A DNA stretch of 64,000 nt from Microcoleus sp. FACHB-68. Lineage in GTDB: Bacteria; Cyanobacteriota; Cyanobacteriia; Cyanobacteriales; Oscillatoriaceae. The stretch spans positions 124,001-188,000 of the forward strand of contig NZ_JACJOT010000003.1 of assembly GCF_014695715.1 (NCBI RefSeq), read 5' to 3'. The first letter of the stretch is position 1, and every line of letters begins with the position of its first letter. Below are positions 18,738 through 27,682 of the stretch, in pieces. The position numbers were made by a program, and so were the translations under genes. Below the pieces are notes generated by a model. That model was not told the DNA's origin, did no database searches, and saw nothing but the letters and a program-made list of their open reading frames with translations.

Positions 18738-19136
18738 GGAATTTCAATCTTGCCGGCTTGGGGGAAATTTTAGGGGAATTTTTGCCAAACTATCAGCAGG
18801 GTGGGTTTGGTGGTTTATGTTGTTGTAAGTCTGCTACAGCTGACACCGCTATCAAAGCTGCCTGAACAATTGCCCACACTCTGGAAAGCTTTACTCAGCC
18901 AGCCCTGTTCAGTGGAGAGTGTGTTAGCGTAATCGAACGATGTTATAGATTTGCCTTCAGCGCAATCCGCCGACACATCATAGCTACACACCAGAGATCG
19001 TCCCCTCAAGCAAGATTTTTGAGTAAAGATGCTGATTTCACGCTCAAAAGTCGTAATTCATAACTTTTATGAGCGGCTAAGCGCCGACTTGTGGGGAAGA
19101 CTTACTATAGACTTAATCAGCTGATTGCTTGCCAGT
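18738..19136. other. Intergenic, nothing recognised
   Basis: 399 bp between two co-oriented genes. No RNA gene, repeat or convincing promoter was seen. A minus-strand frame at 18815-19009 has no recognisable content. Confidence 0.5.
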
Positions 19137-20792
19137 ATGAGCTATTGCCTCCATCCTGATTGCCAAAAGCCCCAAAATAGCAACGATGCCAAGTTTTGCC
19201 AGAGTTGCGGGTCAAAAATACTCCTAGGCGAACGCTATCGGGCGATCAAACCCATTGGTGCCGGCGGTTTTGGCAGAACTTTCGTAGCGGTGGATGAGAT
19301 GAAACCCTCGCAACCGCGCTGCGTGATTAAGCAATTTTTCCCGCAAGATCAGGGATTTATTCATTCTGTGAAAGCGGCGGAGTTATTTCGCCAAGAAGCC
19401 ATAAGATTAGACGTTTTAGGCAAACATCCGCAAATACCAGAACTGCTGGCGCATTTTGAACAAGGACAGCAGCAGTATTTGGTGCAAGAATTTGTTGATG
19501 GACACAATTTAGCTGAGGAATTGGCAGTGTCGGGTGCTTTTAATGAAAAGCAAATCCGGCAATTGCTCAATGATCTGCTGCCGGTGTTGCAGTTTGTTCA
19601 TACAAACCAACTAATTCACCGCGATATTAAGCCAGAAAATATTATCCGCCGTAGCGCCGACCGGCAACTTGTTTTGGTTGATTTTGGCGCGGCAAAGTTT
19701 GTCAACCGAACTGCCTTACAAAAAACCGGCACCGTCATCGGTTCAGCAGCTTATACCGCACCCGAACAGTTAATGGGTAAAGCGGTTTTTGCCAGCGATC
19801 TCTACAGCTTAGGCGTGACTTGCGTTCATTTACTGACTCAAATGCCTCCCTTTGACTTATTTGATAGTCGGGAAGGAACTTGGGCTTGGCGAGATTATTT
19901 AGGCCAAATTGTTAGCGATCCGCTGGGTCAAATTTTAGACAAATTGTTGCAACCGGCAATCAACCGCCGCTATTTGTCCGCAGCACAAGTCATTAAAGCA
20001 TTAAATCCGCCGGCAGTCCCAATCGGCTTGCGCCCTGTAGCCGTTGGATCGGCTGCCCCAGCGATGCTAAAACCGGCAACAAAATCTTTGCCGGCATCTG
20101 TGCCGGTTGCTTCTGCCATTGTTCCCAAACCCCCCATTCAAAACCGGCGCGTAGAAATTCAGAAAGCTTTGCAAGATGCGCTCAATCCTTATGAGCTAAA
20201 AGTTCAAGTGAGCTTGGCAAAAGCTCAGTTAACAATTGTCGTCAATCGGGAAGAAGACCATAAAGTAAATTATTTCGAGATTTCTCGCGTCATTCAATCA
20301 CAATTAAATGAATTACAACTGAAAGCCTTAGAAAAAGTAAAAGTTTTTGGAAGAGTTAGTAAAGAAAGCATTCCAGAATGGCAAAAAGTTTTAAAAGTCA
20401 CGCCGTTACCTGAACCCCTTCCAGTAACTCCAGAACAAGGTCTTTCTAAAAAAGCTAAGACAAAACAGTGGTTGGGTAAAATTAAAACCTCTGCGTTTTG
20501 GCAAGACGTTTTAATCTTTTTCACAATCGCAGCAATTTTTAATCATGTCATCATTTTCAGCTCCCAAAACTCCATCGTTTTAGCCGGCTGTTTTATGGTA
20601 GTCAAAAATGCCCTAAATCAATCCAAAGAAATTAAAAACGAGAAATTATTTCAGGAATTAGTCGCAACGCTTTTAGTGGTGCTCTTGTTCAAGATAGACT
20701 TGACGGTTACAGGTGCGATTGGCATATTTTTAGCTTGCCTATTCGTGGGTGTACCGTTTTTGTATGTCAAGCAAAATTCTGGGTTAAAATAG
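19137..20792 (+). CDS. Serine/threonine protein kinase with N-terminal zinc ribbon
   Basis: Hanks-type kinase of ~551 residues. It opens with a four-cysteine zinc ribbon (CLHPDCQKPQ...FCQSCGSKIL), then the kinase: glycine loop IGAGGFGRTF, catalytic loop HRDIKPENII, DFGAAKF and the APEQ of the activation segment. This zinc-ribbon kinase form is common in cyanobacteria. After ~residue 290 comes a Pro/Ala-rich linker, a ~90-residue alpha/beta module (VEIQKALQDALNPYELKVQV...KVFGRVS) and two to three hydrophobic segments at the C-terminus, so it is probably membrane-anchored with the kinase in the cytoplasm. The ATG at 19137 (MSYCLHPDC) is chosen over an in-frame TTG at 19125, since it opens directly on the zinc ribbon. 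Confidence 0.92.
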   Translation: MSYCLHPDCQKPQNSNDAKFCQSCGSKILLGERYRAIKPIGAGGFGRTFVAVDEMKPSQPRCVIKQFFPQDQGFIHSVKAAELFRQEAIRLDVLGKHPQIPELLAHFEQGQQQYLVQEFVDGHNLAEELAVSGAFNEKQIRQLLNDLLPVLQFVHTNQLIHRDIKPENIIRRSADRQLVLVDFGAAKFVNRTALQKTGTVIGSAAYTAPEQLMGKAVFASDLYSLGVTCVHLLTQMPPFDLFDSREGTWAWRDYLGQIVSDPLGQILDKLLQPAINRRYLSAAQVIKALNPPAVPIGLRPVAVGSAAPAMLKPATKSLPASVPVASAIVPKPPIQNRRVEIQKALQDALNPYELKVQVSLAKAQLTIVVNREEDHKVNYFEISRVIQSQLNELQLKALEKVKVFGRVSKESIPEWQKVLKVTPLPEPLPVTPEQGLSKKAKTKQWLGKIKTSAFWQDVLIFFTIAAIFNHVIIFSSQNSIVLAGCFMVVKNALNQSKEIKNEKLFQELVATLLVVLLFKIDLTVTGAIGIFLACLFVGVPFLYVKQNSGLK

Positions 20793-21114
20793 CCCAAAAT
20801 TCATGATTTTTTCTTTGATTGAACAGATCAAAAAGAAAGAGGAAATCATATTTTGCTAAATTTGAATCATAGGCAGGAAAAAATAACCAAACCGATTCAT
20901 TAAGAAATTTTATAAAGCGCGGCGGGTTTTGAAGAAAATTTAAACGACTGAACTGGCCGGCACATCAATAATGAAACCGAGTTAGCGCTCAACTGGATAT
21001 CTGCTAAATGTGCTTTGCGCGGCACTCAAGGAAGCACGCCAATCGGCATCGAAACTTCGCACGCCGGCGCTGCTATACTCAAACCAAAGTCCACGCAGCC
21101 ACCTTTAGGGAATT
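20793..21114. terminator. Intergenic with hairpin after kinase gene
   Basis: The hairpin arms ATGATTT (20803-20809) and AAATCAT (20843-20849) enclose a second stem, TTTCTTTGAT / ATCAAAAAGAAA, and are followed by ATTTTG. It lies just after the kinase stop and is a plausible but weak intrinsic terminator. The rest of the 322 bp shows nothing; a short plus-strand frame is a shadow of the GST gene. Confidence 0.45.
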
Positions 21115-21783
21115 ATGCTCACTGTCCACCATCTCAACGTCTCCCAGTCTGAGCGAATCATCTGGCTACTTGAGGAACTCCAGTTACCTTATGAACTGCG
21201 TGTGTATCAACGCGATCAGGCCACGCAACTCGCTCCGACTGAACTGCGATCCATTCATCCAATCGGCAGTGCGCCGGTGCTGTGTGATGGCGAGATTGTG
21301 ATGGCCGAGTCCGGCGCGATCATTGAGTATATCCTGGCTCGCTACGGAAACGGACAGCTCGCCGCCCCTGTCGAGTCACCGCAGTATCCTAACTACCTGT
21401 ACTGGTTTCACTACGCGAACAGCAGTCTGATGACGCAGATCGTCATGAACTGGATTGCAGCTATGGCGGCAGCACCCGAAAGCAGTTCGCCCTTGCTATC
21501 TGCCCTCCGCGAACGGCTGGATCGCCACCTGCAATTGGTTGAAGATCACCTGGGGCAAGCAACCTACTTCGCGGGTTCCGAATTCACAGCCGCCGACATC
21601 ATGATGCACTTCCCGTTCGGCACGATGAAGGCATTCTACAATGTCGGTCTCGACAGCCGGCCCAACATTAAAGCGTGGCTGGCAAGGATCAGTGAGCGTG
21701 CCGGCTACCAGCGAGCAATGAAAGCAGCGGGACACGAACAAGACCCTGCGCTCGACTGGGGCGCAACGCGAGGCGCATTTTGA
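21115..21783 (+). CDS. Glutathione S-transferase, proteobacterial style
   Basis: 222-residue GST. The N-terminal half has HHLNVSQSERIIWLLEELQLPYEL, with a Ser (SQSER) in the catalytic position, and HPIGSAPVLCDGEIVMAESGAIIEYI, the cis-proline and glutathione-binding SNAIL/TRAIL-like stretch. The C-terminal half has FTAADIMMHFP. It resembles bacterial Theta/Beta-class enzymes. Base composition is visibly GC-richer and codon choice is richer in C/G third positions than in its neighbours, and the short intergenic flanks are odd, which suggests recent transfer. It converges on the minus-strand TVP38 gene with only 21 bp between them. Substrate unknown; a detoxifying role fits. Confidence 0.9.
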   Translation: MLTVHHLNVSQSERIIWLLEELQLPYELRVYQRDQATQLAPTELRSIHPIGSAPVLCDGEIVMAESGAIIEYILARYGNGQLAAPVESPQYPNYLYWFHYANSSLMTQIVMNWIAAMAAAPESSSPLLSALRERLDRHLQLVEDHLGQATYFAGSEFTAADIMMHFPFGTMKAFYNVGLDSRPNIKAWLARISERAGYQRAMKAAGHEQDPALDWGATRGAF

Positions 21784-21804
21784 CAAGGTTCATTCTTTAA
21801 TTGC

Positions 21805-22476
21805 TTATTTTGCAGAAGAAAAGCCTTTTTTGCGGGCTAAAACCGGCAGCAATGACAGCAGCGTTAACAAACTCAGTGCCAGGATAAAAGGCAGACGATC
21901 ACCTGTTTGTAAAACTTGATTGCCGGTGACACCCACCCAAGTGTAAGCAACTGTACCAGGGATAATCCCAATAAACGTGCCTGCAGAATAGGGAATCCAG
22001 TTAATTGGGGTTAAGCCAAATAAAAAATTCACCACCGTAAACGGAGAAATTGGCGCAAAGCGGACAGCAACTACAAACGCAAAAGGATTGCCGGTGATCG
22101 CCACATTAAGCTGGTGTAGCACCCCCCCATCAGCAAACCGACGTTCAGCCCAACCTCGCAGCAGATAACGCGACATCCAGAAAGCACCCACAGCCCCCAA
22201 AGTTGCCCCAACAACCGACCAGAAAGTGCCCCAGAATAAACCGAAAACTGCGCCGGCAACAACAGGGAAAATAACTCCAGGAATCCCCACCACAGTCGCC
22301 AGCGCAAACACTCCCACAAACAGGCAAACTGCCAAGTTCCCTCTGCTTTCCAACTGCTTCACTAAAAAAGAGTAATTAAACAGCGCTTGTAGTGGCCCTA
22401 AAGCGCAAAGCAGTAGGCAGATTGCCAAGGCAATTCCCAACCAAATACGCGGATTTTTTATCGCCTTACCTAGCAT
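21805..22476 (-). CDS. TVP38/TMEM64-family membrane protein
   Basis: 223 residues with five to six membrane segments and the VTT (SNARE-associated/DedA-like) core: GVFALATVVGIPGVIFPVVAGAVFG, the glycine-rich FWGTFWSVVGATLGAVGAFWMSRYLLRGW, the reentrant RFAPISPFTVVNFLFGLTPI and GIIPGTVAYTWVG. Family members act in inner-membrane lipid or ion homeostasis; some bacterial relatives sit in selenite, mercury or arsenic loci. It is the first of two paralogous genes here, 146 bp from the other, both on the strand of the arsenosugar genes. The substrate is unknown. The family call is firm. Confidence 0.88.
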   Translation of the reverse strand: MLGKAIKNPRIWLGIALAICLLLCALGPLQALFNYSFLVKQLESRGNLAVCLFVGVFALATVVGIPGVIFPVVAGAVFGLFWGTFWSVVGATLGAVGAFWMSRYLLRGWAERRFADGGVLHQLNVAITGNPFAFVVAVRFAPISPFTVVNFLFGLTPINWIPYSAGTFIGIIPGTVAYTWVGVTGNQVLQTGDRLPFILALSLLTLLSLLPVLARKKGFSSAK

Positions 22477-22622
22477 GATCTCGATTTTATATTTGAGATG
22501 TTTTCATTCGAGATCGAGCGTCTGAGAATGAGGGCAATACTACTAAGATTAGATTCCTTTTCGGCCTCAATATTAGCAACCATGCAAAGCCCCCTTCGCT
22601 TCAGTTACTCTCAAATTTGAGA

Positions 22623-23357
22623 TTATACCTCACTACTTTTACTCTCCAAAGCTTTTTTAGCAATGCGTGTTACATAAACGGTGACTGCCACCGTCGCCAG
22701 TAACCCAACGATCCGCAGAATCCACTGTGCCGGTGTTGCCGGTTGTTCCTGGGTTCCAATTGCAGCCAAATCCTTAGCAACAGAACCCAAATAAACATAC
22801 ATAACCGTTCCCGGCATCATTCCAATCCAAGAGGCTAAAAAGTAATCTTTTAAAGAAACTTGCGTCACCCCAAAGGCATAATTTAATAGATTAAAAGGAA
22901 AAATGGGAGACAATCGAGTTAACCACACAATTTTCCATCCCTCGCCGGCAACCGCTTCATCAATGGCTTTAAACTTTTCATTGCCGGCAATCTGTTGCTC
23001 AACCCAACCCCTCGCCAAATATCGCCCCACCAAAAAAGCAGCAGTTGCCCCCAATGTCGCGGCAATCGACACCCACACAGAACCCCAAAACACCCCAAAT
23101 ATTGCGCCGGCACCCAATGTCAAAATAGAACCCGGTAAAAAAAGCACCGTAGCCAGGATATAAATAATAATAAATATCCCAGCACCCCAAATGCCAAAAC
23201 CGCGAATCCACTCCAGAGCATCGAGCAACCGTTCTCGCACCCCCAAATATTGAGTCGCAAAAATTAACCCAGCCACAAACACACTCGCCAAAATAATTTT
23301 AAAAATAAGTTGGCTTCTTCTTAAATTTCCTTGGGGTTCATTTGGGTTTTTCATCAT
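22623..23357 (-). CDS. TVP38/TMEM64-family membrane protein, second copy
   Basis: 244-residue paralogue of the preceding gene, with matching blocks: LATVLFLPGSILTLGAGAIFG, VWVSIAATLGATAAFLVGRYLARGW, TRLSPIFPFNLLNYAFGVTQV and GMMPGTVMYVYLGSVAKDL. Six membrane segments are likely. It lies 29 bp downstream of arsS on the same strand and is probably co-transcribed with it. In other genomes, radical SAM proteins of this type and TVP38 proteins often neighbour each other, which supports a shared role in handling arsenic or another oxyanion. Two consecutive ATGs are available; the first is used, and GAGGG directly precedes it. Confidence 0.88.
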   Translation of the reverse strand: MMKNPNEPQGNLRRSQLIFKIILASVFVAGLIFATQYLGVRERLLDALEWIRGFGIWGAGIFIIIYILATVLFLPGSILTLGAGAIFGVFWGSVWVSIAATLGATAAFLVGRYLARGWVEQQIAGNEKFKAIDEAVAGEGWKIVWLTRLSPIFPFNLLNYAFGVTQVSLKDYFLASWIGMMPGTVMYVYLGSVAKDLAAIGTQEQPATPAQWILRIVGLLATVAVTVYVTRIAKKALESKSSEV

Positions 23358-23386
23358 CCCTCACATCAATACACTTGAGGGCACTT

Positions 23387-24397
23387 TTAAACCAACGCAC
23401 CCCCGCAACTAGAACCCGAACCCGCCGTACACCCATAACAGTAAGATGCCGTCCCGATTTCCTCAATCAAATCCAACGTCCCCGCCTCCAGAAGCTTCGC
23501 CACCGTTACAACCTCTCCGGCAGCAGTTCTTGCCGGCAGCCTTTCCATTTGATTAAAATCGCAATCGTAAACATTTCCCAAATAATCAATCGAAAGTTCA
23601 TTGCGGCACATCAAACGCTCAACCGTATCAGAATTAAAACTTTCCTCTAGAAAACTCAGATAAGGCTTAAGAATTTGCTTGTGTTCTAAATGAAACTTCG
23701 TTCTTCCAATCGGCAAATTCGTAATCGTAAAAAGCCCATTAAAGGATATACCAAAATGTTCTTGTAGGAACAGTTTGTAATCCTGCTCAAGCTTACCCTG
23801 AGCCGGCGGCAGAGAAAACTTTTCTGGAGAACTCGGAATCGTTGGATTGTAAACCAAATCCAAAATCAAATTCGGATCGGCACCATAACCGAGCCGGTTT
23901 AGCCATTGAATCGCCCGAATAGAAGCATCATAAACACCGGCACCCCGCATCTTATCAACATTATCTTGTAAATAACAGGGAAGAGACGCAACAATTCTCA
24001 GCCGGTGTTCAGCGCAATACTCTGGAATTTCCTCAAACCCAGGCTCAAAATAAATCGTTAAATTTGAGCGAATAATTACTTCCTTACCTTCCAATCGTGC
24101 AGCTTCCACCAGCGGCTTAAACCCGTAATTCATCTCCGGCGCACCGCCTGTCAGATCGACGGTTTTAATTTGGGGAAACCGCCGAATAATCTCAATCAAC
24201 TGCTCACAAACTTCCGGAGAAAGTTCTTCTGTCCGTTTTGGGCCGGCTTCCACATGACAATGAGTGCAAGCAAGGTTACAACGTTTACCTAAATTAACTT
24301 GTAAAACCGTGATTTCCTGCTTCGTTAAAGGTAATCCTAGTTTCTTTTCAAAAGGAGTTACTACTGGATTTTTTTGAATATTTTTTGTCTCAACCAT
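23387..24397 (-). CDS. arsS: Arsenosugar biosynthesis radical SAM protein ArsS
   Basis: 336-residue radical SAM enzyme. In arsenosugar synthesis ArsS transfers a 5'-deoxyadenosyl group to dimethylarsenite made by ArsM. The cluster motif is CNLACTHCHVE (CxxxCxxC), followed by DLTGGAPEMN, typical of radical SAM partial TIM barrels. The C-terminal half has the ArsS-type second cysteine set: CRNELSIDYLGNVYDCDFNQM and YCYGCTAGSGSSCGG. AGGA lies before the ATG. It stands between a TVP38 gene and the PiT transporter, with an arsM-like gene 1.9 kb upstream on the same strand, which supports the assignment. The product is cytoplasmic and oxygen-sensitive in vitro by family. Confidence 0.92.
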   Translation of the reverse strand: MVETKNIQKNPVVTPFEKKLGLPLTKQEITVLQVNLGKRCNLACTHCHVEAGPKRTEELSPEVCEQLIEIIRRFPQIKTVDLTGGAPEMNYGFKPLVEAARLEGKEVIIRSNLTIYFEPGFEEIPEYCAEHRLRIVASLPCYLQDNVDKMRGAGVYDASIRAIQWLNRLGYGADPNLILDLVYNPTIPSSPEKFSLPPAQGKLEQDYKLFLQEHFGISFNGLFTITNLPIGRTKFHLEHKQILKPYLSFLEESFNSDTVERLMCRNELSIDYLGNVYDCDFNQMERLPARTAAGEVVTVAKLLEAGTLDLIEEIGTASYCYGCTAGSGSSCGGALV

Positions 24398-24470
24398 TTC
24401 AGTTTTCCTACTCTATCAAAAATTTTTTATCTTAAAGCTGCTTGAATTTCCACTCTAGCAGCTAATCTTT

Positions 24471-25586
24471 TTAACGCTGCAATGCCCAGTAAATACTAGC
24501 GCTTAATAAAGCAGCAATGGGTAACGTCAAAATCCATGATAGTAGAATTTGATAGAAAACACGAGCGTTTGCTTTCCGGGAAATCAATCCCACCCCAAAG
24601 ATAGAGCCAACAGACACATGAGTTGTAGAAACCGGCAGTCCATATCGGCTGGCAGCAATCACCAGAAATCCCGTCACCAAATTAGCAGAAAATCCCTGGC
24701 CGGCGTTCATTTTTGTAATCTTTTTGCTCATCGTTTCGGCCACTTTTTGAGCGTTCAGCAAACCGCCCACAGCCATTCCCAAAGCAACCGCTAGACTTCC
24801 CCACTGAATCGAAAGCGCTTCCCCTATCAGCATCAAGGAAACAATCTTCGGAGTATCGTTCAAACCTCTGGCAAAACTGACCACCCCCGCACTCAAATAA
24901 TGGCAAGTATCAACCAATTTTTGACTGTTAATGCTGAGAAAATTTCCGGTATATCTTTGGCTGCATTTTTCTTGAGAATCAACAGCAATATCAGTCGTCG
25001 TCACGCACTGAAGCACATTCGCCGCATCAGGCTGGGGAATGGGAATCACCTGTTGAGTTTCACCCACGCACAGGCACCATTCTTTCTCAATGCCTAAATA
25101 AATTCTCAAATAGCGAAACCAACCATAAATAAAAGTTCCTAAAGCAATCGCAACAATCGGACTCAATAACAGCGGCCATAAAAAATTTTTCTGGAGTGCA
25201 GTAAAATTAACTTGAGTGCCAATCGCCATCAAGCCGGCACCGACAAGCGCACCCGTAAGTCCGTGGGTGGTGGAAATCGGAAATCCCGTCACAGTCGCAA
25301 GAATGACCGTCAAACCCGCCGCCAACGCAACGGCTATATGAAAATCTGAGGTATCGGCGAGTACATCTGGCACCAGTCCTTTACCAGAAAAGCTTTTAAT
25401 CAGCGTTTGCGCTAGAAAAATCGAGAAAACTGAGCCAGCAAACGTCGTGATCGTTGCCCACCCGATCGCTCTTTTATAATTGGCTGTCTGGCTCCCAAAC
25501 AAAGTCGCCACACCTTTAAAATTATCATTCGCGCCATTGGAATAAGCTAAAAAAAGCGTCGCTAAAAATAGAGCACCCAGCAACAT
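24471..25586 (-). CDS. PiT-family inorganic phosphate transporter
   Basis: 371-residue low-affinity phosphate permease that moves metal-phosphate with protons or sodium across the inner membrane and generally admits arsenate too. Both PiT signatures are present: GANDNFKGVATLFGS near the N-terminus and ARGLNDTPKIVSLML in the second half, with the paired GFPISTTHGLTGALVG and GLPVSTTHVSVGSIFG blocks. About ten membrane segments flank a central cytoplasmic loop (~170-225). AGGAG sits eight bases before the ATG. Placement between arsS and the arsM-like gene suggests a link to phosphate/arsenate balance, but this is inference; it may simply be the general phosphate uptake system. Confidence 0.94.
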   Translation of the reverse strand: MLLGALFLATLFLAYSNGANDNFKGVATLFGSQTANYKRAIGWATITTFAGSVFSIFLAQTLIKSFSGKGLVPDVLADTSDFHIAVALAAGLTVILATVTGFPISTTHGLTGALVGAGLMAIGTQVNFTALQKNFLWPLLLSPIVAIALGTFIYGWFRYLRIYLGIEKEWCLCVGETQQVIPIPQPDAANVLQCVTTTDIAVDSQEKCSQRYTGNFLSINSQKLVDTCHYLSAGVVSFARGLNDTPKIVSLMLIGEALSIQWGSLAVALGMAVGGLLNAQKVAETMSKKITKMNAGQGFSANLVTGFLVIAASRYGLPVSTTHVSVGSIFGVGLISRKANARVFYQILLSWILTLPIAALLSASIYWALQR

Positions 25587-25614
25587 TATCTACACTCCTA
25601 ACTGTTGTCTAAAA

Positions 25615-25905
25615 CTAGACCGGCACGGACTCTATCACACTGAGCGGCGTTTGAGTGGGGACAATGTTGGTTAACTCGAAACCGGCTGCTCCCAACAGTG
25701 GGCGATACTCAGTTTCAGTGCGCTCCCGACCTCCAGCTATTACTGGCATTTCCAAGTCAACCAGCTTGCCCATAAAGGCTTCATTCATGCCGAGTTCTGC
25801 GGCAACGTAAAGCGGTTGTGACACCCAACGACTAGAAATCATTTGCATCATCGCCATTGGTGTCGGTGTTTCATTCGAGTTTGGCATCGGGTTGGTTTGG
25901 GACAT
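25615..25905 (-). pseudogene. Internally deleted O-methyltransferase
   Basis: A 96-codon intact frame that joins two ends of a longer family. Residues ~16-45 (MAMMQMISSRWVSQPLYVAAELG) are the start of the dimerisation domain of small-molecule O-methyltransferases. Residues ~52-96 (LEMPVIAGGRERTETEYR, LLGAAGFELTNIVPT, LSVIESVP) are the extreme C-terminus of the same family, which is usually ~330-350 residues. The SAM-binding core between them is missing, so the product cannot be an active methyltransferase. The deletion kept the reading frame. It lies 28 bp upstream of the PiT gene. Either a decayed gene or a short dimer-domain remnant. Confidence 0.75.
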
Positions 25906-26001
25906 TGTTTCAACTTCTCTCGTGTTAATTTTTAACGTGTTATGGGTTTAGGGCGGGCAAGAGCCATAACTCACCCGCCATCGGCCATAGCCTACTTGAG
26001 A

Positions 26002-26226
26002 CTACTTACCAAAAGCCAATTTAACCTCTGGTTGCAACAGGTAATCAATCATCACGCCGGCAAAAAGAATGCTGATCGCATTCGAGCCTCCGCCTGAAAT
26101 CAGGCCAAAAACCGACAAAAATAGCGTACTTGTTTTAACCCAAGCCTTCAATTGCCAAAGCCCATAACAAAACACCAACGCGATAATCCCTAAAATTGAG
26201 GACGACTCGGACGACTGATGTAACAT
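26002..26226 (-). CDS. Small two-helix membrane protein
   Basis: 74 residues with two hydrophobic stretches, ILGIIALVFCYGLWQLKAW and LFLSVFGLISGGGSNAISILFAGVMI, ending in a short charged tail. I do not recognise the family. It sits between the arsM-like gene (78 bp) and the deleted methyltransferase (96 bp) on the same strand. AGGAGA lies only one or two bases before the ATG, which is too close, so the start or even coding status is uncertain. The hydrophobic pattern is more regular than expected by chance. Possibly an accessory protein of the arsenic genes. Confidence 0.5.
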   Translation of the reverse strand: MLHQSSESSSILGIIALVFCYGLWQLKAWVKTSTLFLSVFGLISGGGSNAISILFAGVMIDYLLQPEVKLAFGK

Positions 26227-26304
26227 TCTCCTTAATTAAGTGTTGTAGGTCATCTTACTAAGGAGTGTTATTGACGAACCGCTGAAAGCGATGCGCCAGA
26301 TCGC

Positions 26305-27507
26305 TTAGCAACAGCTTTCTGGGGCGCAGCAAGCCGCACCTTCATTCGTCACAGTTACGCGATAGTCTAACCCTTTGGTTTCTTGTGGGTGGCGGATGCC
26401 GGTGCGCTGGCAATCAAAGGCTTGAGCCTCTTCCAGAGGAATGTTTTGATAGGATTCCACCGGCACCAGATCGCGGTGATAAGGGCCATTGGCATCGGTT
26501 AATATCTTGTAAGTCTTGTCACACACAGCCATGCGCTGCCCCCGCTCATAGGTGTGGCCATCATCATCGAGGACTTGTTTCCACGGGCCTTTATAAATTA
26601 CGGCTTGGTTGCGCTCTAGGCAAGGGCCGTCTTTACCTTTAAAAGCGCGTACCGTGAGGGAACGAAATTCGATGCCATCAATCACTTGCCAAGGTTCTTC
26701 CTGCCGGCTCAAAATCTCGATTCCATAGAAGCCGGCTTGCTCAAACATTTCTAGAAATTCATCTTCCCGGAAAGCGCCGGCGATACAGCCACTCCACAAT
26801 TCGGGATCATTCAAGATTGCCGGTGTCGGATCTTCGTCGCAAACAATATCAGAAATTACCGCTCTACCGCCGCGTTTTAGCACTCGGTAGATTTCTTGGA
26901 ACAACTGTTGCTTATCTTGTGAGCGAACCAAGTTCAGCACACAATTAGAAATAACAACATCAACACTGTTATCCGAGATTAACGGCGATTCCACCCGAAG
27001 GCGAGCGCATTCAGCTTCCAATGCGCCAATTCCCTCAATAGATGTCACCGGATGTTTCTCTAACCACCGCTGAACTTCGTCTAAATTTAACGCAAGGTCT
27101 TGAATTTTTCCCTTGACAAAATGTACATTGTTGTATCCCAGTTTGCTGGCGATTTCATCTTGATATTTCTTCGCCAACCTCAGCATCTCGTCATTAAAAT
27201 CAACCCCAATCACTTGACCTTGAGATCCGACTTTTTGAGCTATAATATAGCAATTTTTTCCAGCTCCGGAACCGAGGTCTACCACTGTTTCGCCGGCTTT
27301 TACATAGCGTGTTGGATCTCCACAGCCGTAATCCTTTTCAATGATTTCTTGGGGCAAGCCTTCCAGATATCCGCCTTCGTATTCTGTGGGGCAACAGAGA
27401 GCCGGCTGTGCTTCACGAGCACCCGCCTTGTATCGTTCTAGAACAGCATTTTCGACATCATAAGCGGTTGTAGGTGCCGGCAGATCATTCGTTACAATCT
27501 CAGTCAT
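26305..27507 (-). CDS. arsM: Arsenite methyltransferase-like protein (ArsM family)
   Basis: 400-residue class I SAM methyltransferase. Motif I is VVDLGSGAGKN (75-85), followed by VIGVDFNDEMLRLAKKY. Cysteines in positions like those that bind As(III) in ArsM occur at C38/C39 (LCCPTEY), C62 (YGCGDP) and near ISNCVLNLV. The C-terminus ends in a cysteine-rich AACCAPESCC tail. ArsM methylates arsenite to mono-, di- and trimethyl species; with ArsS this leads to arsenosugars. It is longer than minimal ArsM, with an extra domain after ~280. AAGGAG sits seven bases from the ATG. Co-orientation with arsS strongly supports the role; a related methyltransferase with another soft-metalloid substrate cannot be excluded. 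Confidence 0.87.
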   Translation of the reverse strand: MTEIVTNDLPAPTTAYDVENAVLERYKAGAREAQPALCCPTEYEGGYLEGLPQEIIEKDYGCGDPTRYVKAGETVVDLGSGAGKNCYIIAQKVGSQGQVIGVDFNDEMLRLAKKYQDEIASKLGYNNVHFVKGKIQDLALNLDEVQRWLEKHPVTSIEGIGALEAECARLRVESPLISDNSVDVVISNCVLNLVRSQDKQQLFQEIYRVLKRGGRAVISDIVCDEDPTPAILNDPELWSGCIAGAFREDEFLEMFEQAGFYGIEILSRQEEPWQVIDGIEFRSLTVRAFKGKDGPCLERNQAVIYKGPWKQVLDDDGHTYERGQRMAVCDKTYKILTDANGPYHRDLVPVESYQNIPLEEAQAFDCQRTGIRHPQETKGLDYRVTVTNEGAACCAPESCC

Positions 27508-27682
27508 GGAGATTTCTCCTTTAAAATGTCCAAATTATTCTGATGAGCGGGTGAGTCAAAGCTATAATTTTTACATAAATTTTAAATTATGGAAAATTCA
27601 TTCAACTCTTGCCAAATAAATTTGTTCTAAGAGAAGCTAGCTATGAATCAGGCTAAAGGGCCTGTACACCAATTAGCACATC

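Noticed and set aside
22071-22319. Frames within the TVP38 genes
   Set aside because: Out-of-frame shadows of membrane-protein coding sequence.
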